A stretch of 18,407 bases of DNA from Calidifonticultor sp964387355 (GTDB taxonomy: Bacteria > Actinomycetota > Humimicrobiia > Humimicrobiales > Humimicrobiaceae), in contig CAYLWJ010000017.1 of the NCBI GenBank assembly GCA_964387355.1, forward strand, positions 1 through 18,407, written 5' to 3'. Under the pieces are notes generated by a model. That model made no database searches. It was not told the DNA's origin and was given only the letters and a program-made list of their open reading frames with translations. Both the position numbers and the translations under genes were made by a program. Positions 7,899-14,215 of the stretch are shown here, in pieces (position 1 is the stretch's first letter; each line of letters starts with the position of its first letter).

Positions 7899-8735
7899 TT
7901 AACTTTTTAATTTAAGTACATTTTTTACAACAGCTGTAATAATTTCAACCAGCATATCTCTTGTTACTTCTATTTTTTGGTCACCTATTTTATTTTTGCT
8001 CTCACCACTTAAATTAAAATTATCATCAGAATTATTATCAGCTGTTCTTATTATTTTACCATCAATTCTGCAGCCAGGATAATTTTTAGTATCTAACCCA
8101 AACTGCTCTCTAACTTTTATAACTTTTTTAACCTCTTCTTCGCTTAAAATATTTACATTTCCTAAAAGTCTTGCAATAAAGCTAATTTTTGCAAAAAGCT
8201 CTAAACTTTCCATTCTATAATACGCCTTAAAAACATCTTCCCCAATTGAAAGAGCTCCATGGTTTTCAAGTAAAAAAACAGAATAATTTTTCAAATAAGG
8301 CCTTATGTTTTGAGGAATTTCCATTGTAGATGGAGTTCCAAACTCTGTTAAAGGAATTGAACCAAGCCCAATAATTATTTCAGGCATTACACACTGGTCA
8401 AGTGGTATTCCTGCAACAGCAAAACCTGTTGCATATGGCGGGTGTGCGTGAACAACTGCATTTACATCTTCCTTATTTTTATATACATCCAGATGCATTT
8501 TTATCTCAGATGAAGGTTTTAAAAAACCATCAATTTGCTCACCATCAAGATTAACTTTTATAAGTTGGTCTGTTGTAAGATAACCCTTACTCATACCTGT
8601 TGGAGTACAAAGAATAGTGTTAGGCCCAATTTTAACTGAAACATTGCCATCATTTGAAGCTACCCAACCATTTGCATGAATTCTCTTACATATATCTATA
8701 ATATCATTTCTATGTTGGCTTTCAGTTTTCTCCAT
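7899..8735 (-). CDS. class II aldolase/epimerase family protein (FucA/AraD type) with C-terminal encapsulation peptide
   Basis: Enzymes of this zinc family split fuculose-1-P or rhamnulose-1-P to DHAP and lactaldehyde, or ribulose-1-P to glycolaldehyde; some members are 4-epimerases. In this 278-residue protein the catalytic glutamate is E77 in SSEIKMH, and the zinc histidines are H96 and H98 in HAHPPYATG and H159 in ENHGAL, matching FucA E73, H92, H94 and H155. The fold ends near 215; a polar linker follows to about 255, then an amphipathic tail (TRDMLVEIITAVVKNVLKL) at 258-276, an encapsulation peptide. I choose the ATG at 8735, since AAGGA lies about 10 nt upstream; the TTG at 8753 has no ribosome site. 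The substrate is inferred, but an aldehyde-releasing aldolase is the expected signature enzyme for this BMC. Confidence 0.92.
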   Translation of the reverse strand: MEKTESQHRNDIIDICKRIHANGWVASNDGNVSVKIGPNTILCTPTGMSKGYLTTDQLIKVNLDGEQIDGFLKPSSEIKMHLDVYKNKEDVNAVVHAHPPYATGFAVAGIPLDQCVMPEIIIGLGSIPLTEFGTPSTMEIPQNIRPYLKNYSVFLLENHGALSIGEDVFKAYYRMESLELFAKISFIARLLGNVNILSEEEVKKVIKVREQFGLDTKNYPGCRIDGKIIRTADNNSDDNFNLSGESKNKIGDQKIEVTRDMLVEIITAVVKNVLKLKS

Positions 8736-8817
8736 TAATAACCATTCCTTCAATTTCTTTTATAATTTCTTTCATTTTTTTATTTACTTTTTTATTTATC
8801 TTATCTATCTTATTAAA

Positions 8818-8889
8818 TTAGCTATACTATTAACAAGTTAGCTAACCTAATTTAGCAAATTCTAATTTAGCTACCAAAACAATTTTAGC
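8818..8889. repeat. TTAGC-centred degenerate repeat at the end of the BMC-T gene
   Basis: TTAGC recurs at 8818, 8838, 8852, 8867 and 8885, in the gap before the FucA-type aldolase, with (A)ATTTAGC contexts. The last copy covers the complement of the BMC-T stop codon and final cysteine codon. Confidence 0.6.
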
Positions 8890-9460
8890 ACATGCACCTT
8901 GCAGGCTCGAAAAACCTTAAAATATTTTTATCAGGACTTTTTACAATTCTAAAAGCTAGCAGCGAGCCTTCGTTTTTTAAAAATTCTACTGCCTGCTTTA
9001 CAGCTTCTTCAACTGCAGACAACTGTCCAGTTATAACATAAAAACTATTTGCACCGCAACCTTTACCTAACCTTAATTCAACTATTTCAACTTCTGCCCT
9101 GTCAAGACTTATATCTGCAGCACTTATTATATTTGCCATGTTTTGGCTTTCAATTATTCCAATGGAATCTGTTATATTTAGCTTAACTTTTCCACTTATT
9201 GCATCAATTACTTCTTCATTTATAGCTGTAACTGCCTGCACACTATATACCTGATTATTGCCAATTTTTTTAGCTGTCTCTATTGCTTTTAAAACTGCTT
9301 CTACATCACCTTCAACAATAGTTAAATACTTACCAGGACAAAGAGTTGTTGCAAAAACAAGTGAAACATTTGCTGATTTTAGCATTTCATCAGTAGTATA
9401 AATGCCTCTAGCTATACTTTTAAATTCAACTATTGCTAAGTTACTTTCTAAATTTAACAA
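8885..9460 (-). CDS. pduT: BMC-T trimeric shell protein, PduT-like (Fe-S type)
   Basis: This 191-residue protein is a second tandem-domain BMC shell protein. Domain one reads LAIVEFKSIARGIYTTDEML and has CPGKY with the cysteine at 41, equivalent to the [4Fe-4S]-ligating C38 of PduT. Domain two begins DSIGIIESQNMANIISAADI and has a GKGCGANS loop with one more cysteine. It ends in CMC, unusual for this family. The start is TTG, with AGAAGGG about 10 nt upstream; no ATG is available before residue 26. It directly follows the PduS-like gene in transcription order, matching the known PduS-PduT partnership for moving electrons across the shell. Cluster binding is inferred. Confidence 0.92.
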   Translation of the reverse strand: MLNLESNLAIVEFKSIARGIYTTDEMLKSANVSLVFATTLCPGKYLTIVEGDVEAVLKAIETAKKIGNNQVYSVQAVTAINEEVIDAISGKVKLNITDSIGIIESQNMANIISAADISLDRAEVEIVELRLGKGCGANSFYVITGQLSAVEEAVKQAVEFLKNEGSLLAFRIVKSPDKNILRFFEPARCMC

Positions 9461-9626
9461 AGTTTTACAACCCTTCTTTCTTAATTTCCAAAACTCTTAT
9501 ATGTTGTACTAAATATAATTACAAATATAACTCTATAAATATATCTTAATTTATAAGTAAGTATTAAATAAATATAAGCTAATAAAACTCACACTTATGT
9601 ATAAGTATATTTTACATATACTTTTT

Positions 9627-10967
9627 TTAACTTTTTTCAACAATTATATAATCATTGCTTATTTCTTTAACAACTCCATCAATTGAGCTGTGAATATTTG
9701 AGCCAATTTTATCCTCAGGAATTTTTGCTATTATTTGTCCAGCAACAACTTTATCGCCCACATTAACTATAGGAATAGACTTTGCACCAATATGTTGGGT
9801 TAAGTAAAGTTTTACAAAATCTATCTTTGCATCAAATTGCTTTAGTTCAGTTTTTACATCATATTCTTCAATATTAAGCCTTGAAATAAGCCTGTTAACA
9901 GGAACTTTTCTATATTCTCTAAATTCATTCACGTTTAAATCTTTTCTTGTATGCGGATTTTTAACTTTTAACTGTGCAAGTTTTTCTTTAATATAATTCA
10001 ACAATGATCTAGGAGATAAATCAACTGGACAGCTAAAAAGTTCACATACTCCACAATCACAGCATAAATATGAAAAAGAAAATCTCTCTAATTCATCATC
10101 ATTTAAAGTGCCTTTATACATCTTTTTCATTAATTCATCAGGAAATAAACTATGCCCAAGTAAATATCTGGGACACAAATCTGTACACATTCTACAAGAA
10201 AGACAAATAGCCTGAGCTCTTTTAACTTGATTTGCTTTACTTCTTAATTTCTGAATTATTACAATGTTATCAGAAGGAAGCACAAGTATTGACTTAGTAG
10301 TTTTTTTAACAGCATAATCTGTCTCATCAATTAATTTACCCATCATTGGTCCGCCATCTAAAACCTTAAAGTCTTTAGATTTATCAAGTCCACAATAATC
10401 CAAAATTACATTTATAGGTGTTCCAACAGGAACTATTATAGTTTGAGGAAATTTTACTTGCCCATTTACTGTTACAAATTTTTCCGTTACTGGAATATTT
10501 TTTAGAGCATTTGCTACATTAAAAAGTGTTTCTACATTTGATACAACTACTCCTACCATTAAAGGGATTCCGCCTTCAGGAACAATTTTACCAGTAATTT
10601 CATAAACCAATACTTGTTCATCGCCAGCCGGATAAAAATTATCCATTTTGTAAATCTCAAAATCATTTATATTATTTTTTTTCTTAAATTGTTCTATAAC
10701 TTCAATTGCACTTTTATATTTAGCTTTTAACGCTAAAACCACTCTTTTAGCTTCAAGCAACTCTGAAGCTGTTTTTATTCCTTCATATACTTTTTCAAAA
10801 TAATTTTGAATAAGTATCTTATCAACATCAATTAATGGTTCACATTCAGCTGCATTTATAATAAATGTATCAACTTTAGCACCATATTTAATATAAGTAG
10901 GAAAACCAGCACCTCCAGCGCCAACTATTCCAGCATTTTTTATTAATTCTATTTGTGGTTTTGACAT
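9627..10967 (-). CDS. pduS: PduS/RnfC-like flavin and iron-sulfur electron-transfer protein
   Basis: PduS-type proteins carry electrons between NAD(H)/flavin and [4Fe-4S] clusters, and work with PduT in the shell. In this 446-residue protein, residues 1-240 are the RnfC-like flavin/NADH domain with GAGGAGFPT at 16-24 and AAECEP at 39-44. The first cluster motif is C255-x2-C258-x2-C261-x3-C265-P, the second lies at C302, C303, C305, C308 and C313-P. The last 60 residues (GDKVVAGQIIAKIPE) resemble a lipoyl/SLBB-type hairpin domain. The ATG at 10967 lies 1 nt from the stop of the upstream BMC-P gene, so the two are probably translationally coupled; GAAAGGAT is about 14 nt away. No encapsulation peptide is seen. 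Confidence 0.92.
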   Translation of the reverse strand: MSKPQIELIKNAGIVGAGGAGFPTYIKYGAKVDTFIINAAECEPLIDVDKILIQNYFEKVYEGIKTASELLEAKRVVLALKAKYKSAIEVIEQFKKKNNINDFEIYKMDNFYPAGDEQVLVYEITGKIVPEGGIPLMVGVVVSNVETLFNVANALKNIPVTEKFVTVNGQVKFPQTIIVPVGTPINVILDYCGLDKSKDFKVLDGGPMMGKLIDETDYAVKKTTKSILVLPSDNIVIIQKLRSKANQVKRAQAICLSCRMCTDLCPRYLLGHSLFPDELMKKMYKGTLNDDELERFSFSYLCCDCGVCELFSCPVDLSPRSLLNYIKEKLAQLKVKNPHTRKDLNVNEFREYRKVPVNRLISRLNIEEYDVKTELKQFDAKIDFVKLYLTQHIGAKSIPIVNVGDKVVAGQIIAKIPEDKIGSNIHSSIDGVVKEISNDYIIVEKS

Positions 10968-10968
10968 T

Positions 10969-11235
10969 TTAATTTAAATCTATCCTTTCAACTTTAGCTA
11001 CTAAAGAACCATCTACATCTTTACCCTTTGTAATATCAGTTCTTTTTGCAGTGCTACCTGTTACCATTAATGCAATTTCTCCTTCACCAAGCCCGACTGT
11101 ATCAACTGCAACAAAATACTCTTTTTTTCCTGTTAAATCTACATCAACAGATTGAACAAATAACAACTTAAAACCTTCAAGAGATTTTATTTTAATTGTA
11201 GTTGTAACACTGCCAATAACTTTTACCATTTTCAT
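10969..11235 (-). CDS. eutN: BMC-P pentameric vertex protein (EutN/CcmL family)
   Basis: This 88-residue protein has the EutN/CcmL fold signature: a start KVIGSVTTTIKIKSLEGFKLLFVQ, the central VAVDTVGLGEGE, VTGSTA, and a closing VDGSLVAKVERID. It should form pentamers that cap the shell vertices. AAGG sits 10 nt before the first ATG; a second ATG two codons later is less well placed. The gene lies 29 nt after the other BMC-P and 1 nt before the PduS-like gene. Confidence 0.93.
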   Translation of the reverse strand: MKMVKVIGSVTTTIKIKSLEGFKLLFVQSVDVDLTGKKEYFVAVDTVGLGEGEIALMVTGSTAKRTDITKGKDVDGSLVAKVERIDLN

Positions 11236-11264
11236 AAAATATTAACCTTATTCCTTCTAAACAT

Positions 11265-11558
11265 TTATCCTAAAATAGTTTTTCCGATTTTTTCCATGTC
11301 TACTTTATCAACTATTGCAACGATTGACCCACGCAAGGGTATGTTTTCTTTCCCCATTGCTTTGCATATTGTTCCACCATCAGCAATCCATATTATTAAA
11401 TTGCCCACAGCAGCACCTAAAAAATCACCAACAATTTCATTATTACCAACAACATTACCATCTGGGTCTAACGGTTCAACAATTGCAAGTTTTATTCCAT
11501 GCAATTTATCATTTTTTATGGTTGAAACTACATTTCCAATTACTCTTCCAAACTTCAT
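11265..11558 (-). CDS. eutN: BMC-P pentameric vertex protein (EutN/CcmL family)
   Basis: This 97-residue vertex protein reads GRVIGNVVSTIKNDKLHGIKL, VDP-like EPLDPDGN, VGDFLGAAVGNLIIW and PLRGSIVAIVDKVDM, all standard for EutN/CcmL. It is the first shell gene of the operon after the DeoR-family regulator. Unlike its neighbours it has almost no Shine-Dalgarno sequence; the bases before the ATG are nearly all A and T, so its translation may be weak or use an unstructured leader. That would suit a component needed in few copies (12 pentamers per shell), though this is an inference. Confidence 0.93.
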   Translation of the reverse strand: MKFGRVIGNVVSTIKNDKLHGIKLAIVEPLDPDGNVVGNNEIVGDFLGAAVGNLIIWIADGGTICKAMGKENIPLRGSIVAIVDKVDMEKIGKTILG

Positions 11559-11600
11559 TTTTTATTACTTTTTTATTATCTGCTTATTTATCATCTAATT

Positions 11601-11645
11601 ATCTAAATTATCTAAATTATTTAAATTATTTAAATTATTTAAATA
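11601..11645. repeat. 9-bp tandem repeat, five units
   Basis: The units are ATCTAAATT (twice), ATTTAAATT (twice) and ATTTAAATA, end to end in the 149-nt gap between the DeoR-family gene and the first BMC-P gene. A promoter for the shell operon might lie here, but no convincing -35/-10 pair can be separated from the AT background. Confidence 0.8.
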
Positions 11646-11707
11646 TTATCTTAATAAAATTACTAATCTATCTCAATTTATCTTAATCTACTTCATAAAT
11701 TAATTAT

Positions 11708-12469
11708 CTAATAAATTAACTCAATTCCAATTTTTTTAAAATATTTTAAATAAGAGTCCTGTGGTTTTTTATCTGTCACAACTATATCAATATCTTTAAA
11801 ATCACAAACCTTAGATAACGATGTTTTATCAAACTTGCTAGAATCAATTAAAACTACTTTTTGCAAAGAATTAGAAATCATTACCTTTTTTAAAGCTGCT
11901 TGAACTGGATTTTCCACTGTTATTCCTGCTTTTAAAGACAGGCCTAAGGCTGATATAAATGATTTATCTGCAAAGTATTCCTTTAAAAATCTTTCTGAAT
12001 TTGGACCAATAAAACTTAATGTTGATTTTTGAAGCTCACCGCCAGGGCAAATGATTTTAATATTTATATTTTCCTTTAATTCATTAATTATTTCAAAGTT
12101 GTTTGTTACTATTGTAATTTCTAATTGTTTCTCAGAAATTTTTTTTGCCAAAGCTAATGCAGTAGTTGAGCTGTCTAAAAAAATACTCTCTCCAATTGAT
12201 ATTAGCTTTAAAGCTTTTTCAGCTATAATATTTTTTTGTACAGCATTTGTATGTTTTCTAATATTAGCAGAGATCTCACTAGTTGAGCTATTAACTTTAA
12301 CAGCTCCACCATAAACTCTTTTTAAAACCCCTTCCTGTTCCAAAGACAAAAGATCTCTTAAAATTGTCATCTCAGACACATTAAATAAATGGGAAAGGTC
12401 AGATGTCTTAATGCCACCATTTTTACTTATTATCTCTGCAATTTTTAATTTTCTCTCAATTGCCAACAT
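11708..12469 (-). CDS. DeoR-family transcriptional regulator
   Basis: This 253-residue protein is a DeoR-type sugar-catabolism regulator. Residues 1-57 form the winged helix-turn-helix (RKLKIAEIISKNGGIKTSDL, then VSEMTILRDLLSLEQEGVLKRVYGG). Residues about 75-235 form the DeoR C-terminal sensor domain, with IFLDSSTTALALA, ICPGGELQ and DSSKFDKTS, which in the family binds a phosphorylated sugar or sugar catabolite. It stands immediately before the shell genes on the same strand and is the likely local regulator of the BMC operon. Its effector may be the sugar phosphate fed to the aldolase. Ribosome site is weak (AAAAAAGAAC before ATG). An AACA/TGTT-rich stretch upstream could be its operator. 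Confidence 0.92.
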   Translation of the reverse strand: MLAIERKLKIAEIISKNGGIKTSDLSHLFNVSEMTILRDLLSLEQEGVLKRVYGGAVKVNSSTSEISANIRKHTNAVQKNIIAEKALKLISIGESIFLDSSTTALALAKKISEKQLEITIVTNNFEIINELKENINIKIICPGGELQKSTLSFIGPNSERFLKEYFADKSFISALGLSLKAGITVENPVQAALKKVMISNSLQKVVLIDSSKFDKTSLSKVCDFKDIDIVVTDKKPQDSYLKYFKKIGIELIY

Positions 12470-12531
12470 GTTCTTTTTTAAAACATCAAATATTATTAAA
12501 ATATTATAAATAAAAATATTGAAATTTATAT

Positions 12532-12598
12532 TGTTTTTTAAATTAATGTTGTTTTTTGTTAAAAATTGTTTAATGTTATTATTTTATGTTATTTTGTT
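12532..12598. promoter_or_regulatory. possible DeoR-type operator region with phased TGTT motifs
   Basis: Nine TGTT motifs occur in 67 bp upstream of the DeoR-family gene. Those at 12547, 12557, 12567 and 12587 keep a 10-bp phase, one helical turn. DeoR-family operators often contain TGTT/AACA half-sites. A TATAAT-like hexamer exists closer to the gene. The region is AT-rich, so this remains a suggestion. Confidence 0.3.
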
Positions 12599-12656
12599 TT
12601 ATTCGTCAATAAACAAGTCTTCATCCATAAAAAATATTTTTTCAGGAATTATTGGC

Positions 12657-13205
12657 TTAAAATCCATCTGATTTAAAATATTTATTTTTTGCTTTATTAT
12701 CAAAAGCTTCTACACCAACAATTTCATCATTAAATTTATTTTCTTTTATTGCTTGCAACGCTTTTAAGTTGCTTTCATAGCTAAAAACATCTTGGTCATA
12801 TCTAGTAATATTATTTTTCTTGGCTAATTGTTCTGTTATTTGACCCATGTGTAAATTATTAAAAGGACACCATAGACCGTCAGTAATCATTTCGTCTATT
12901 AAACTTTGATGACCTAATTTTGAACCCCAGCGAGTATTAAAATCTAAATACGGGCTCATTGACATATTTTCTATTCAACCAGCAAAATATAAGCTGCCCT
13001 TGTTAAATTTAATATAATTGAAAGCTAGTTCAGCTGCTTTCATTGAAGAACCGCAAACTTTATTCACTGTAAAACAAGGCGTTAAATAAGATAAACCAGC
13101 TTTTAGTGCACACTGTCTTGCAGGATTTTGACCCATACCTGCCTGTAAAACCATTCCAATTATTACACCATCAATATGATTTATTTGTTCTATTTCCACT
13201 AACAA
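12657..13205 (-). pseudogene. thiolase (acetyl-CoA acetyltransferase) remnant
   Basis: Two consecutive in-frame pieces match one continuous thiolase. The first (13205 to 12975) has GMVLQAGMGQNPARQCALKA and FTVNKVCGSSMKAAELA, which holds the nucleophilic cysteine. The second (12965 to 12657) has ENMSMSPYL, RWGSKLGH and DGLWCPFNNLHMG. They are separated by one in-frame TGA where the family has glycine (AGG-x-ENMS), consistent with a GGA to TGA change. The usual first 45 or so residues are replaced by low-complexity sequence, and the reading ends at FKSDGF, about where intact thiolases have FDTDEF, so the C-terminal half with the second catalytic cysteine and histidine is lost. It cannot encode a working thiolase. 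Confidence 0.88.
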
Positions 13206-13225
13206 TAAATACTCTTTTTTTACTA

Positions 13226-13304
13226 TTACTATAATTATTACTATAATTATTAAAACTCATTTATTACTTTTTTTATTGAAACTCATATATAATTATTGAA
13301 ACTC
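13226..13304. repeat. 12-bp and 20-bp tandem repeats upstream of the thiolase remnant
   Basis: TTACTATAATTA occurs twice in tandem (13226-13237, 13238-13249). ATTGAAACTC then occurs at 13275-13284 and 13295-13304 with a 20-bp period, and a diverged TTAAAACTC precedes it. They fill the gap between the PIG-L gene and the thiolase remnant. Confidence 0.7.
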
Positions 13305-13344
13305 TTATAATATAAAATATAAAACAATCTAACTTTTTAACTGC

Positions 13345-14064
13345 TTAAGGCAGTAATTTATATGCACCTGCAATAGTTGGCCAACCTTTGCAAATTTTAA
13401 ATCCTTCAGCATATCTACAACCAGGTGTTCCTGCCTGAGTAGCAAGTAAAACTGCTTCCGCCTCCATCATTTCAACATAAGAAACACCAAAAGCATCCCT
13501 GCCCCATTCACCCTGCTGACTGTCATGACATAAAAACATCTTTTTCTTCATTTCAAAAGTATCAGTAATATCAACATAATATTCAGGGACAAAATTAATA
13601 ACTCCTAAAGTAGTATAATAGAATAATGCCGGGACTTTTGAACAAACTTCATGTTGGGTTTCAATTAATTTAACTACGCTTAAAATTCTAGCAGTAAAGG
13701 CTAAATAACCAGTTATATCATGATCTTGGTTATAATCGTTATAAGGTTCATGTGAAAATATCACATCTGGTTTAGCCATTCTAATAGCATCAATAAATTT
13801 TAATCTGGATTCTCTATTATCAAATAAAAATTCATCCTCAAAGTCCATCCAGATTAATTTTGCACCAATTAAATCAGCTGAATTTTGAGCTTCTTGTCTT
13901 CTAATTTTTGCAATTTCTTCCTTAGTGTGCCTATAAGAGCCAATACACCCATTAGTTGCTACTGCAATAAAAACTTCATGACCTTGCTTAGCATATTTAG
14001 CAAGAGTTCCACCAATTTGAAACTCAACATCATCTGGATGTGCGCCAAATGCTAGTATTCTCAT
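13345..14064 (-). CDS. PIG-L/LmbE family deacetylase
   Basis: This family removes acetyl groups from N-acetylglucosamine-type substrates using a zinc ion. In this 239-residue protein the metal motif is AHPDD at 8-12, the second part EPYNDYNQDHDITG at 106-119 with H115, and a C-terminal GWPTIAGAY segment. The start is the ATG at 14064, with GTGAGGT 5 nt upstream; a GTG four codons earlier lies inside that ribosome site. It follows the class II aldolase homologue at 142 nt. No encapsulation peptide is seen, so it should be cytosolic. Why a deacetylase is in a BMC neighbourhood is unclear; an N-acetylated sugar substrate would be a simple reading, but the sequence does not prove it. Confidence 0.88.
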   Translation of the reverse strand: MRILAFGAHPDDVEFQIGGTLAKYAKQGHEVFIAVATNGCIGSYRHTKEEIAKIRRQEAQNSADLIGAKLIWMDFEDEFLFDNRESRLKFIDAIRMAKPDVIFSHEPYNDYNQDHDITGYLAFTARILSVVKLIETQHEVCSKVPALFYYTTLGVINFVPEYYVDITDTFEMKKKMFLCHDSQQGEWGRDAFGVSYVEMMEAEAVLLATQAGTPGCRYAEGFKICKGWPTIAGAYKLLP

Positions 14065-14172
14065 TTTTAACCTCACTTTTAATAAAATTTTGTTTCATTA
14101 ATTTATCATTTTTATCTAATTTAAATTTATCATTTTAATTTATTTCTTATTCAGGTCTATTAATTTGCTACT

Positions 14173-14215
14173 TATAATTTCTATAATTTCTAATTTCTAT
14201 AATTTCTTATTTATC
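14173..14215. repeat. 9-bp tandem repeat running into the stop codon of the class II aldolase homologue
   Basis: TATAATTTC occurs at 14173-14181, 14182-14190 and 14198-14206, with a shortened TAATTTC between them. A diverged unit TTATTTATC (14207-14215) covers the TAA stop complement. Upstream in the same gap, ATTTATCATTTT is repeated at 14101-14112 and 14125-14136. Confidence 0.78.

Noticed and set aside
9603..9623. Inverted repeat AAGTATAT/ATATACTT right after the PduS-like gene, considered as a terminator.
   Set aside because: The stem is only 8 bp and almost all AT, and the T-run lies on the wrong side for minus-strand transcription.
11315..11686. A plus-strand frame of 123 codons ending in repeated LNY units.
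   Set aside because: It is antisense to the BMC-P gene, and the LNY repeat is just the translation of the 9-bp AT-rich DNA repeat.
12599..12667. A 22-codon frame (ATG at 12667) just past the thiolase remnant, in another frame, considered as a frameshifted thiolase continuation.
   Set aside because: I could not align it to a definite thiolase segment, and it overlaps the end of the remnant and the TGTT-rich region, so it may be chance.
12966..12980. The TGA in the thiolase remnant replaces a conserved glycine, hinting that TGA could encode glycine (as in some candidate phyla) or selenocysteine.
   Set aside because: All other long genes here are open without any in-frame TGA and use normal GGN and TGG codons. 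The thiolase is also truncated at both ends, so a simple nonsense mutation explains it.
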